The position numbers and the translations under genes are program-made. Below the pieces are notes generated by a model. The model did not search any database, was not told the origin of the DNA, and saw only the letters and a list, made by a program, of their open reading frames with translations. A stretch of DNA of 64,000 nt from an uncultured Eubacteriales bacterium (lineage in GTDB: Bacteria > Bacillota > Clostridia > Oscillospirales > Acutalibacteraceae): NCBI GenBank assembly GCA_900315285.1, contig OMYO01000003.1, forward strand, positions 1 to 64,000. Direction: 5' to 3'. Numbering within the stretch: position 1 is the first letter of the stretch; each line of letters opens with the position of its first letter. Of the stretch, positions 51,359-61,121 are shown in pieces.

Positions 51359-53491
51359 ATGTCGAATCTCATTATTGTGGAGTCGCCGACGAAAATTCGG
51401 ACCATCAAGCAGGTGCTGGGGGATGACTACGATGTCACCGCCTCCATGGGCCATGTGCGTGACCTGCCTGCCGCCCGTCTCAACGTCGACGTAAAAAACA
51501 ACTTTGAACCGAAATATGCGGTCATCAAGGGAAAGGAAAAGCTTGTCAAAGAGCTGAAGGATTCTGTCCCGAAATATGACAATGTGTATCTCGCAACGGA
51601 CCCCGACCGCGAGGGAGAGGCCATCTCCTGGCATCTCGCAGAGCTGCTCGGCCTGGATGAGAACGAGAAGAACCGGGTCACGTTCAACGAGATCACCAAG
51701 ACCGGAATCACGGAGGGCATGAAACACCCCCGCACCATTGATATGGATCTGGTGGATGCCCAGCAGACCCGCCGAATTCTCGACCGCCTCGTGGGTTACC
51801 GCATCAGCCCGTTTGTCTCTCAGAAGATCCGCCGCGGTCTCTCCGCCGGACGGGTACAGTCCGTCGCCGTCCGCCTCATCGTGGATCGCGAGGAAAAGAT
51901 CCGGGCTTTCAAACCCGAGGAGTACTGGTCCATCGACGCAAAGTTCAATCCGCCCGGAAGCCGTAAACAGTTCCCGGCGGCCCTCGTCTCCGATGAGAAG
52001 GGCAAGGTCAAAATCTCCAGTAAAGAGGAGTCAGATAAATATCTTTCGCGTCTCGACGGGGCCGATTTCACCGTTGCCTCTGTGAAAAAGGGCACCCGCC
52101 GCAAGCAGCCTGCTCCCCCGTTTATTACTTCCACCCTGCAGCAGGACGCCTCCCGGCGTCTCGGTTTCCAGACACGCCGAACCATGAAGGTGGCCCAGGA
52201 ACTGTACGAAGGTGTCAATATCCATGGAAATCAGGTCGGTCTCATCACCTACATGCGTACCGACTCCCTCCGTATCTCCAATGAGGCCCGCTCTGCTGCT
52301 AAGAACTATATTCTCGGCGCTTACGGGGAGAAATATCTGCCGGAGAAGGACCGCTACTTTAAGGTCAGCGCCAAGGCCCAGGACGGCCATGAGGCCATCC
52401 GCCCCACGAACGTCTCTCTGACGCCGGACGATGTCCGCGGCAGTCTGACAACCGACCAGTATAAGCTCTACCGCCTCATCTGGCAGCGGTTCCTGGCAAG
52501 TATGATGTCCAACTGCGTCCAGAGCACCATGAAGGTGGAAATCAAATCCGAAAAAGAGGGCACAGAGGGATACTGTACATTTTCGGCCAGCGGTTATAGT
52601 GTCAAATTTGACGGTTTTACGACTCTTTACTCCCTCGATGACGCCAAGGCCGGCACCCAGCTGCCGGAGCTTAAAGAGGGCGACGAGCTGAAACTCCGCG
52701 ACATCAAGGGAAACCAGCACTTCACCCAGCCGCCTGCCCGCTATACCGAGGCATCTCTGGTAAAGGCACTGGAGGAGAACGGCATTGGCCGACCCTCCAC
52801 TTACGCCTCCATCATCTCCACCATCCTTTCCCGGGAATATGTGGTCCGGGAGGGAAAGACCCTGAAACCCACCGAGCTCGGCGAGGCGGTCACAAAACTC
52901 CTGGAGAAGGAGTTTACCAAGTTCGTCAGCACGAAGTTTACTGCGGAGATGGAGACCGACCTGGATAAGGTGGCAGACGGCGAGGCCGACTCCGTGGAAA
53001 TCCTACGGGAGTTCTACGATGAGCTGGAGGGTACCCTCACCAAGGCCAAAGAGGACATGAAGGGCCAGAAAATCCAGCTCGAAGAGGACAAGACCGACAT
53101 CCCCTGCGAAAAATGCGGCCGCATGATGGTCATCAAGACCGGCCGCTACGGCAAGTTCCTCGCCTGCCCCGGCTACCCGGAGTGCAAGAACACAAAGCCC
53201 CTTATTATTGATACCGGCGCCGTCTGCCCGAAGTGCGGCGGCAAGGTCATTCAGAGAAAATCCCGCCGCGGCTATGTCTTCTACGGCTGTGACAACTATC
53301 CGGACTGCGACTTCAGCACATGGGACGTCCCCACCAAGGAGACCTGTCCCAACTGCGGAGGCAACCTGTTCAAGCACCGCGGAAAGCTCGTCTGCTTAAA
53401 AGACGGCTGCGGATATGAAAAATCAGCTTCCCGAAAGCGCAAAAAGCCCGACGGGGAGGACGATGCCCCACAGGAGGAGAAGAGTGAGTAA
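51359..53491 (+). CDS. topA: DNA topoisomerase I
   Basis: This 710-residue type IA enzyme relaxes negative supercoils. TOPRIM motif IVESPTKIRTI is at the N-terminus and DPDREGEAISW at about 81-91; the catalytic Tyr298 lies in GLITYMRTDS. Three C-terminal Cys4 zinc ribbons begin CEKCGR, CPKCGG and CPNCGG. The end is acidic. It overlaps trmFO by 8 bases. Confidence 0.97.
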   Translation: MSNLIIVESPTKIRTIKQVLGDDYDVTASMGHVRDLPAARLNVDVKNNFEPKYAVIKGKEKLVKELKDSVPKYDNVYLATDPDREGEAISWHLAELLGLDENEKNRVTFNEITKTGITEGMKHPRTIDMDLVDAQQTRRILDRLVGYRISPFVSQKIRRGLSAGRVQSVAVRLIVDREEKIRAFKPEEYWSIDAKFNPPGSRKQFPAALVSDEKGKVKISSKEESDKYLSRLDGADFTVASVKKGTRRKQPAPPFITSTLQQDASRRLGFQTRRTMKVAQELYEGVNIHGNQVGLITYMRTDSLRISNEARSAAKNYILGAYGEKYLPEKDRYFKVSAKAQDGHEAIRPTNVSLTPDDVRGSLTTDQYKLYRLIWQRFLASMMSNCVQSTMKVEIKSEKEGTEGYCTFSASGYSVKFDGFTTLYSLDDAKAGTQLPELKEGDELKLRDIKGNQHFTQPPARYTEASLVKALEENGIGRPSTYASIISTILSREYVVREGKTLKPTELGEAVTKLLEKEFTKFVSTKFTAEMETDLDKVADGEADSVEILREFYDELEGTLTKAKEDMKGQKIQLEEDKTDIPCEKCGRMMVIKTGRYGKFLACPGYPECKNTKPLIIDTGAVCPKCGGKVIQRKSRRGYVFYGCDNYPDCDFSTWDVPTKETCPNCGGNLFKHRGKLVCLKDGCGYEKSASRKRKKPDGEDDAPQEEKSE

Positions 53492-54800
53492 ACGCGCCAC
53501 GGTCGTCGGCGCCGGTTTTGCCGGTGTCGAGGCGGCCGCCCAGCTCTCCCGGGCGGGCATTGCGGTGGATCTCTATGAGATGAAGCCAGTCCGCTATTCT
53601 CCCGCCCATAAATCGCCCGACTTCGCCGAACTCATCTGCTCGAATTCGTTTAAGGCAAAGCGCGTCGGCTCAGCTGCCGGGCTCATGAAAGAGGAGATGT
53701 CACAGTTCCACAGTCTGTGTGTCTCCTGTGCCCAGGAAACAGCGGTGCCGGCAGGCGGTTCCCTGTCTGTGGACCGTGCTGCGTTTTCCCGTATGGTGAC
53801 CGAGGCCATTGAGGGTGACCCGAATATCACGGTGCATCGCGAAGAGGTCACGAAGATCCCTGACGAGGGCGATGCAGTCATCATTGCCGCAGGACCCCTC
53901 GCCTCCGACGCACTGGCTGCCGACATAGAACAGCTCTGCGGAGACTCCCTCCACTTCTTTGATGCGGTGGCACCTATTGTCAGCGGCGACTCCGTCGACA
54001 TGTCCCGGGCATTCTGTCAGTCCCGGTATGACCGTGGAGGGGATGACGACTATATCAACTGCCCCATGAACAAAGAGGAGTACGAGCGGTTCTACGATGC
54101 GCTCATCCATGCGGAGTCCGCGGAACTCCATGACTTTGACAAGAAACATGGCGTCTATGAAGGGTGCATGCCCATTGAGGTCATGGCATCCCGCGGGCCG
54201 GATACCATGCGGTTTGGTCCGCTGAAACCGGTGGGTCTGCGGGACCCCCACACCGGGCACCGCCCCTGGGCAGCACTCCAGCTGCGCAAGGAGACCCGGG
54301 AGGGTTCCATGTACAATCTCGTCGGGTTCCAGACCAACCTGAAATGGGGAGAGCAGAAGCGCGTTTTCTCCATGATCCCCGGCCTGGAACATGCGGAGTT
54401 CCTGCGCTACGGCGTCATGCACCGGAACACATTCCTGAATTCTCCGCAGCTTCTCGACGCGGACTTCCATTTCCGGGAGAGACCGGGCCTCTATTTTGCC
54501 GGGCAGATCACCGGCGTGGAGGGGTATATGGAATCTGCCATGTCCGGTATTCTTGCGGGTCTCAATGCAGCCCGTTATATTAATGGTGAGGAACCGCTCA
54601 TCCTGCCCCGTTTTACGATGATGGGTGCGCTCTCCTCCTATATCAGTGACAAGATGATAGAAAACTTCCAGCCGATGGGGGCCAATTTTGGCGTCATCCC
54701 GCCTCTGCCCGAACGGATCCGGGACAAGAAACAGCGCTATGAGGCGCTGGCGCAGCGCTCCCTCGACTGGTTCCATGAAAACCTTGGAGGTGCTCTATGA
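53484..54800 (+). CDS. trmFO: tRNA (uracil54-C5)-methyltransferase TrmFO, folate-dependent
   Basis: From GTG 53484 (AGGAGG at 6 bases) the protein has 438 residues, opening MSKRATVVGAGFAGVEAAAQ. The FAD-binding fold is followed by ELICSNSFKAK, GLLKEEM-like AGLMKEEMSQ, and GVEGYMESAMSGILAGLNAA. It methylates U54 of the tRNA T loop using methylenetetrahydrofolate. A longer reading from 53415 lies inside topA and is rejected. Confidence 0.95.
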   Translation: MSKRATVVGAGFAGVEAAAQLSRAGIAVDLYEMKPVRYSPAHKSPDFAELICSNSFKAKRVGSAAGLMKEEMSQFHSLCVSCAQETAVPAGGSLSVDRAAFSRMVTEAIEGDPNITVHREEVTKIPDEGDAVIIAAGPLASDALAADIEQLCGDSLHFFDAVAPIVSGDSVDMSRAFCQSRYDRGGDDDYINCPMNKEEYERFYDALIHAESAELHDFDKKHGVYEGCMPIEVMASRGPDTMRFGPLKPVGLRDPHTGHRPWAALQLRKETREGSMYNLVGFQTNLKWGEQKRVFSMIPGLEHAEFLRYGVMHRNTFLNSPQLLDADFHFRERPGLYFAGQITGVEGYMESAMSGILAGLNAARYINGEEPLILPRFTMMGALSSYISDKMIENFQPMGANFGVIPPLPERIRDKKQRYEALAQRSLDWFHENLGGAL

Positions 54801-55831
54801 AAATCATTGTCGATGCCTTTGGCGGCGACAACGCCCCTGCCGAAATCATCAAAGGTGCCATTGCCGCGACCCAGGAGCGGGAGGACCTTCAGATCATTCT
54901 GACCGGTCCCTCCAGCCAGATCCACAACTGTGTGAAAATGAACAGCCTCGACCTCGGTGACATCGAGGTCCGTGACGCCAAGTCCATCATCCCTGTGGAT
55001 GTGGATCCGTTCAAGATCCGCCATGAGTACAACGAGAGCTCAATGGCCATCGGCCTCAAGATGCTGGCCGAGGACGAGGGGGATGCCTTCGTCAGCGCCG
55101 GCTCCACCGGTGCCGTCGTCGTGGGCGCCAACCTGTTTGTCAAGCGGATCAAGGGTGTTCGTAAGCCGGCCATCGGGACAATTGTGCCCGGCAAAAAGGG
55201 CCCGGTCCTGCTCATGGACTGCGGCGCCAACGACAACTGCTCCCCGGATGTCCTGAATTTCTTCGGACTCATGGGAAGCATCTACATGGAAAAGGTCATG
55301 GGCGTGGAGAACCCGAAGGTTGGCCTCGCCAATATCGGAGTCGAGCCCAACAAGGGCACAGATCTTCAGCGTGGCGCCTATGAGGTCATGGAAAAGAACG
55401 ATAAGATCAATTTCATGGGCAACTGCGAGGTCCGGGACATCCTGTTCAACGCCGCCGATGTGGTCATTGCCGATGGATTCACCGGCAACATCATTCTCAA
55501 GACCATGGAGGGCGTCGCCAAGATGCTGCTCGGTAGTCTCAAGGACATCTATCTGAGCAGTGCGGTGACAAAACTCTCCTACCTCGGCGTCCGGAAAGGC
55601 ATGCATGGCCTGAAAAACCAGTTTGACACGAAGAAGATCGGCGGGGCACCGCTCATCGGCATCAACAAGCCGGTCATCAAGGCCCATGGTTCCTCCAACG
55701 CCGAGGCCATGAAAAACGCCATTTTCCAGGCCGCATCCTATGCCGAGTCCGGCGCCATCGATGTCATCCGGGACTCCATCCCCAGCAAGAGAGAAAGAAT
55801 TTCGCCGGAGGCGAATACCAATGAGTCATAA
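54797..55831 (+). CDS. plsX: Phosphate acyltransferase PlsX
   Basis: This 344-residue enzyme makes acyl-phosphate from acyl-ACP for phospholipid synthesis. It opens MKIIVDAFGGDNAPAEIIKG and carries SAGSTGAVVVGANL, DCGANDNCSP and GEFTGNIILKT-like DGFTGNIILKTMEGV. It overlaps trmFO by 4 bases and rnc by 11. Confidence 0.96.
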   Translation: MKIIVDAFGGDNAPAEIIKGAIAATQEREDLQIILTGPSSQIHNCVKMNSLDLGDIEVRDAKSIIPVDVDPFKIRHEYNESSMAIGLKMLAEDEGDAFVSAGSTGAVVVGANLFVKRIKGVRKPAIGTIVPGKKGPVLLMDCGANDNCSPDVLNFFGLMGSIYMEKVMGVENPKVGLANIGVEPNKGTDLQRGAYEVMEKNDKINFMGNCEVRDILFNAADVVIADGFTGNIILKTMEGVAKMLLGSLKDIYLSSAVTKLSYLGVRKGMHGLKNQFDTKKIGGAPLIGINKPVIKAHGSSNAEAMKNAIFQAASYAESGAIDVIRDSIPSKRERISPEANTNES

Positions 55832-56528
55832 AATCAGTTCTGCCCGGGCAGAGCAGCTCCACGAGTTTGAAAAGAAGATCCACTATGAGTTTCAGGACTT
55901 AAGTCTACTCGATATTGCTCTGACCCACTCCTCCTATGCCAATGAGCAGGGTCCGGGCCACAAGTATAACGAGCGCTTGGAATTTTTGGGCGATTCGGTC
56001 CTCGGCTTCATAACCGCAGATGCCTTTTTTAACAACTTCCACGACATGCCCGAGGGCAAGCTCACCAAGCTCCGGGCAGCCACGGTCTGCGAGAAGTCCT
56101 GCTATGAGTTTGCACTGGAGATCGACGAGGGCGACTATATCCTTCTCGGCCACGGCGAGGAGAAAAATGGCGGCCGCACCCGGGTGTCCATTCTTGCGGA
56201 TGCCTTTGAGGCTGTCATTGCGGCTATCTATCTGGACGGCGGCATTGAGCCGGCGCGGGAGTTTGTGCTGCACTTTGTCATGACCGCTGTGGAGAAACAC
56301 ACGGTCTCGTTTAAGGACTATAAGACCACGCTGCAGGAGGTCATCCAGGAGAACCCGGAAGAGGAGCTCACCTATGTTCTGGTTGGCGAATCCGGTCCGG
56401 ACCACGACAAGCGTTTTGAGGTGGAGGTCCACCTGAACTCCAATGTCATTGGATCTGGCATTGGCCGCACGAAGAAGCATGCGGAGCAGGAGGCAGCCAA
56501 AAAGGCCCTTGAGCTCATGGGGTTATGA
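55821..56528 (+). CDS. rnc: Ribonuclease III
   Basis: From ATG 55821 (GGAGGCGAATACCA) the protein has 235 residues. The RNase III domain has signature ERLEFLGDSVLG and catalytic ADAFEAVIAA. The C-terminal double-stranded RNA-binding domain has DYKTTLQEVIQ and AEQEAAKKALE. It processes rRNA. No acpP gene lies between plsX and rnc. It overlaps the radical SAM gene by 4 bases. Confidence 0.96.
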   Translation: MSHKISSARAEQLHEFEKKIHYEFQDLSLLDIALTHSSYANEQGPGHKYNERLEFLGDSVLGFITADAFFNNFHDMPEGKLTKLRAATVCEKSCYEFALEIDEGDYILLGHGEEKNGGRTRVSILADAFEAVIAAIYLDGGIEPAREFVLHFVMTAVEKHTVSFKDYKTTLQEVIQENPEEELTYVLVGESGPDHDKRFEVEVHLNSNVIGSGIGRTKKHAEQEAAKKALELMGL

Positions 56529-57514
56529 AACACAGCAATATAGCATTGTTTGTGGCGGGCGTAGGGTGCCCGCACCGGTGCACGTTCTGCGACCAGAGGA
56601 CCATTACCGGCGAGCCGGAGACGGCGAGCCCCGAGGATGTGGCCCCCGCTGTCCGGACCGCGCTCGAGAGCGGCACCCGCGGCGCGCAGCTCGCGTTCTT
56701 CGGAGGCAGCTTCACCGCGGTGCCGCGCCCCTACATGATCTCACTGCTGGAGGCGGCACGGCCATTTGTGGAGGACGGATCCGTCAGCGGCATCCGAATT
56801 TCCACGCGGCCCGACAGCGTGGGCGACGAAGTTCTGGACATCTTAGAGGACTACGGCGTGGAGGCCGTGGAACTGGGCGCGCAGAGCATGCGGGACCGGG
56901 TACTGAAACTGAATCGCCGCGGACATACGGCGGACGATGTGGTAGAAGCCGCAGAGCGGGTCAGGAGGCACGGGTTTGAGCTGGGTCTCCAGATGATGAC
57001 CGGCCTGCCCGGAAGTGCCCCGGAGGACGACCTCTATACTGGGAGAATGCTTGCCGAATTACAGCCCGCCACCATGCGGATTTACCCGACCATTGTATTG
57101 GAGGGAACAGAGCTCGCTGAGCTCTGGCGGACAGGCGCCTATGTTCCTCCCACCCTCGACGAGTCGGTTCAGGTCTGCGGAGAACTCCTCCGGATTTTTG
57201 AAGACCGGGGAATCCCGGTTATCCGGATGGGACTCCACTCAGGCGGAGAGGTCGAAGAGGGGTATCTCGCTGGGCCGTATCATCCGGCGTTCCGGGAGCT
57301 CTGTGAGGGACACATTTATCTGGAGCGGGCAAAGGATGCCTTGAAGGGCGCAGAACCTGGGAAATACCGTCTGTCTGTGGCCCCCTCGGAAATTTCCAAA
57401 ATGGCGGGACAGAACCGGCGAAATATTATAGAATTAGAAAAAAATGGATATGTGTGCAGAATCCGTCCCGAGGACGGGCTGGCGCATTTTGAAGTAAGAG
57501 CCGAACAGATTTGA
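56525..57514 (+). CDS. Elp3-like radical SAM protein
   Basis: This 329-residue protein has the radical SAM cluster Cys15-xxx-Cys19-xx-Cys22 (CPHRCTFC) and FFGGSFTAVP, ISTRPDSVG and LGAQSMRD motifs of the Elp3/MiaB-like group. There is no acetyltransferase domain. The gene is often found between rnc and smc in Clostridia. A tRNA or nucleotide-linked reaction is possible but the substrate is unknown. Confidence 0.88.
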   Translation: MKHSNIALFVAGVGCPHRCTFCDQRTITGEPETASPEDVAPAVRTALESGTRGAQLAFFGGSFTAVPRPYMISLLEAARPFVEDGSVSGIRISTRPDSVGDEVLDILEDYGVEAVELGAQSMRDRVLKLNRRGHTADDVVEAAERVRRHGFELGLQMMTGLPGSAPEDDLYTGRMLAELQPATMRIYPTIVLEGTELAELWRTGAYVPPTLDESVQVCGELLRIFEDRGIPVIRMGLHSGGEVEEGYLAGPYHPAFRELCEGHIYLERAKDALKGAEPGKYRLSVAPSEISKMAGQNRRNIIELEKNGYVCRIRPEDGLAHFEVRAEQI

Positions 57515-57535
57515 CGGCAGAAGGCGGAGAAGCGA

Positions 57536-60500
57536 ATGGTACTGAAATCACTGGAAATGCACGGGTTTAAGTCATTCCCGGACAAGACAGTGCTGAAATT
57601 CGACCGGGGCATGACCGCCATTGTCGGTCCGAACGGCTCCGGAAAGAGCAATATCTCCGATGCGGTCCGCTGGGTCCTGGGGGAACAGTCCACCCGGAAC
57701 CTGCGGGGTGCGAAAATGGAGGATGTCATCTTCGGCGGAACAAAAAAACGGCGCGCCCTGGGCTACGCCGAGGTCACGCTCCGCCTGGACAACACCGACC
57801 GCTCCCTCCCCATGGACAGCGACGAGGTGGCAGTGACACGCCGCTACTATCGCTCCGGCGAGGGAGAGTACAAACTGAACGGAAAGACAGTCCGTCTCAG
57901 AGATATCAATGAGCTGTTCATGGACACCGGTCTCGGACGGGACGGGTACTCCATGGTCAGCCAGGGAAAGATCGCCGACATGGTCTCCAACAAGTCCTCC
58001 CAGCGCAGGGAGATGTTGGAGGAGGCCGCCGGCATTTCTCATTTTCGGTACCGGAGAGCTGACGCCATGCGCCGGCTGGACCAGGCCGAGGACAACCTGG
58101 TCCGTCTGCGGGACATCCTCGCAGAGCTGGAGAGCCGGGTAGGCCCCCTGAAAGTCCAGAGCGAAAAAGCCCAGAAGTTCCTGGTACTGGCCGGCGAGAA
58201 AAAGGAACTGGAGATCGGTCTCTGGCTCCGCCGCCTGGACGACCTGAAGGAGAAACTCAAGGAGCAGGAGCATAAAATTGATCTGGCCACCGCCCAGTAC
58301 AGCGAGGCGGAGGCAAACCTCGAGACCATGGAGGATGCCATTGAGAAGGCCATGGCCCGCTCCCGTGACATCACCATTCAAATTGATGAGGTGCGTCGCT
58401 CCGTATCCGGTCTGGAGGAACAGTCCGGAACGCTCCGGTCGCGTATTGCGGTGGACGAAAACTCCATCGCCCTCAAACAGGAGAACATCCGCCAGGTCCA
58501 GGAGGACATGCGGAATGCCTCCCTCGAACGCAGTGCCCTCAAGGAAAAAATGGAGAGCACCGAGGAGCTTCTCCAGAGTCTCCAAGGGAGCCGGAAGGAG
58601 AAGGAGGACGCCTTGAACGCCCTATCCGAGGAACTTGCCGGAAAGACCGGAGAGGGAAATGAACTGGAGAGCCGCCGCCAGGCGCTCGCTGAAGAGGTCC
58701 GCAAAAATAGTGAGGCCCTTTCCCTCGCCCGAATCCGCCGCTCTGCCGCCCAGTCCTCCCTGGACGAGATCCGCAGCCGAGGCGAACAGACTGCCGCCTC
58801 TCTCACCGAGCGGAGCGAACTGCTGGAAAAACTGGAAAACGCCATGAAAGACGCGGAGAAGGCAGTGGCCGACGCGGAGGAAAATGTCGTCTCCATTGAG
58901 AATTCAATCCGCGGATATGAAATGCGCCTGCAGCAGCGGGAGCAGAAGCTCGCTGCCGCCCGGGACAAGCGGGAGGCCATCCGCCGGGAGGCGGAGCAGA
59001 AGGAGAGCCGCGCCCGCATGCTCGAGGATCTGGAAAAGAATATGGAGGGGTACGCCGGCAGTGTAAAAGCTGTTATTAAGGAGGCCCGGCGCGGCACGCT
59101 CCGGGGAATCCATGGACCCCTCTCCCAGCTTATCTCCGTACCGGAAAAATATTCCGCAGCCATTGAGACCGCCCTCGGTGCAGCAGTGCAGTTTATTGTT
59201 GTGGACACCGAGGAGGACGCCAAGCGCGGAATCGAATATCTGAAGAACAACCGCGGCGGCCGCGCCACGTTCCTTCCGATTTCTGCTATCCGCGGCAGGG
59301 ATCTGCGGGAAAATGGTATCGAAAACCACGACGGCTATGTGGGCATTGCCAGCGACCTGGTCCATGCCGACAGAAAATATCAGGAGATCCTCCGGGCCCA
59401 GCTCGGCAGGACCGTCGTCGTCGAGGATATGGACAGCGCCATTTCCCTGGGCCGCAAATATAAAAACCGGTTCAAGATCGTCACACTGGACGGTCAGACT
59501 ATCAACGCCGGCGGTTCCATGACGGGCGGTTCCCGCACCCGGAATGCCGGTATCCTCTCCCGTGCAGGGGCCATTGAGGCTCTGAAGAAGGAGACCGCCG
59601 CTCTGAATGAACGCCTTGAGAAGGCAGACAAGTACTTAGAAGAGTACGAGTCCGCCGCCGGCGCCGCCCGAGATGATTTCGAGGGCGCCCGCTCCGACCT
59701 GGCACGGGCCAAGGAGGAGAAAATCAAGGCGGAGGGTGAGAGCCGAGTCGTCAGCGGCCAGTATGAGACTGTGCAGCAGGCACTGCGGGCTCTGGAAGAG
59801 GAGCAGCGCACTGCCGAGGACCGGATCGCCGCCCTGAAAGAAGAGGAGGCAGCCGCCGCATCGGAAGAAGAAACTGCTTCGAAAAAGGCCGGGGAACTCG
59901 AGAAGAGGCGAGCGGCCCTCGCCGAGGACATGGAAAAACTCCAGAGTGAGAGTGCCTCCATTGCAGAGCGAACCAGCCAGCTGAACCTGGATATCCTCGC
60001 TGCCGACAAAGACATTGAGAACGCTAAGGCCGGTCTGGAGCGACTCCAGGAGAGCAGCGCTCTGTCCGCGGACCACGACGAGAAGTGGCGTGCCGATATT
60101 GACCGCTATAACGGAGAAATTGAAGAGGCTCAGGCCGACATCGTCTCCCTGAATGAACAGCTCGCTTCGCTGAAGACAGCTGGGGAGAACGCCAATGTGA
60201 AGATCGAAGATCTCACAAAGGAGCGGGATGAGGCCGAGGCCCAGAGCAGCCGCCTCCGCGCTGCGGAGCGGGACAAGAGCAGTGAGCGGGAACGCATCAG
60301 CGGTGAACTCGCCCGACTCGAGGAGCGCAAGGCCGGAATGCGCCGGGACTACGACGCCACGGTCAATAAGCTCTATGATGAATATCAGCTGACACCCCGG
60401 GAGGCGGCCAATGTGACCTCCCCGAGCGAAAATGCCCAGGAGAGCGAGAAGTCTCTCCGTGAAGTAAAGGCCGACATTAAGGCACTTGGCTCTGTCAACG

Positions 60501-61105
60501 TCGGAGCCATTGAAGAGTATAAAGAGGTCTCCGCCCGCTATGAGTTTATGAAAGGGCAGATTGACGACGTAGAGACCTCCAAGCAGGAACTTCTCGGCCT
60601 CATCGGTGAGCTCACCGACAATATGGCCAAGCAGTTCCGGGAGCAGTTCGCAAAAATCAATGCGGCGTTCCGCAGCACATTTACCGACTTGTTCGGCGGC
60701 GGAACCGCAGAGCTCGCCCTCCAGGACGAGTCCGATCTTTTGGAGAGCCCCATCGACATCCGGGTACAGCCCCCGGGAAAAAATGTCCAGAATATCGATT
60801 TGCTCTCCGGCGGTGAGAAGGGCCTCTCTGCCATTGCCCTGCTCTTCGCCATCCTGAAGATTACCCCCGCCCCGTTCTGCGTCTTCGACGAGGTCGAAGC
60901 GGCACTCGACGACGTCAATGTCGCCCGGTTTGCCCAGTATATGCGGAGCATGAGCAATAACATCCAGTTCATAACCATTACACACCGCCGTGGTACCATG
61001 GAAGAAGCCGACATCATGTACGGCGTCACCATGGAGGAGGAGGGAGTCTCAAAGCTCCTGGAGCTCCAGACCGCGGAGATGGCCAAGGAACTGGGCATAG
61101 ACTGA
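57536..61105 (+). CDS. smc: Chromosome segregation protein SMC
   Basis: This 1189-residue protein has head-coil-hinge-coil-head structure. Walker A GPNGSGKSN is at about 31-39. The hinge (about 510-640) contains LISVPEKYSAAIETALGAAV and GGSMTGGSRTRNAG. The C-terminal head has LLSGGEKGLSAIALLFA and Walker B FCVFDEVEAALDDVN. SMC is loaded by ParB at parS, both present here, and compacts the origin. Standard length. The scpA/scpB genes are not in the window. Confidence 0.98.
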   Translation: MVLKSLEMHGFKSFPDKTVLKFDRGMTAIVGPNGSGKSNISDAVRWVLGEQSTRNLRGAKMEDVIFGGTKKRRALGYAEVTLRLDNTDRSLPMDSDEVAVTRRYYRSGEGEYKLNGKTVRLRDINELFMDTGLGRDGYSMVSQGKIADMVSNKSSQRREMLEEAAGISHFRYRRADAMRRLDQAEDNLVRLRDILAELESRVGPLKVQSEKAQKFLVLAGEKKELEIGLWLRRLDDLKEKLKEQEHKIDLATAQYSEAEANLETMEDAIEKAMARSRDITIQIDEVRRSVSGLEEQSGTLRSRIAVDENSIALKQENIRQVQEDMRNASLERSALKEKMESTEELLQSLQGSRKEKEDALNALSEELAGKTGEGNELESRRQALAEEVRKNSEALSLARIRRSAAQSSLDEIRSRGEQTAASLTERSELLEKLENAMKDAEKAVADAEENVVSIENSIRGYEMRLQQREQKLAAARDKREAIRREAEQKESRARMLEDLEKNMEGYAGSVKAVIKEARRGTLRGIHGPLSQLISVPEKYSAAIETALGAAVQFIVVDTEEDAKRGIEYLKNNRGGRATFLPISAIRGRDLRENGIENHDGYVGIASDLVHADRKYQEILRAQLGRTVVVEDMDSAISLGRKYKNRFKIVTLDGQTINAGGSMTGGSRTRNAGILSRAGAIEALKKETAALNERLEKADKYLEEYESAAGAARDDFEGARSDLARAKEEKIKAEGESRVVSGQYETVQQALRALEEEQRTAEDRIAALKEEEAAAASEEETASKKAGELEKRRAALAEDMEKLQSESASIAERTSQLNLDILAADKDIENAKAGLERLQESSALSADHDEKWRADIDRYNGEIEEAQADIVSLNEQLASLKTAGENANVKIEDLTKERDEAEAQSSRLRAAERDKSSERERISGELARLEERKAGMRRDYDATVNKLYDEYQLTPREAANVTSPSENAQESEKSLREVKADIKALGSVNVGAIEEYKEVSARYEFMKGQIDDVETSKQELLGLIGELTDNMAKQFREQFAKINAAFRSTFTDLFGGGTAELALQDESDLLESPIDIRVQPPGKNVQNIDLLSGGEKGLSAIALLFAILKITPAPFCVFDEVEAALDDVNVARFAQYMRSMSNNIQFITITHRRGTMEEADIMYGVTMEEEGVSKLLELQTAEMAKELGID

Positions 61106-61121
61106 GAAAGAGGAGAACGTA

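Noticed and set aside
59636..60985. Long open frame antisense to smc (449 codons), and others antisense to smc, ftsY, gyrA and glmS
   Set aside because: They mirror real genes, have no ribosome sites or family motifs, and arise from the codon bias of the GC-rich genes on the other strand.
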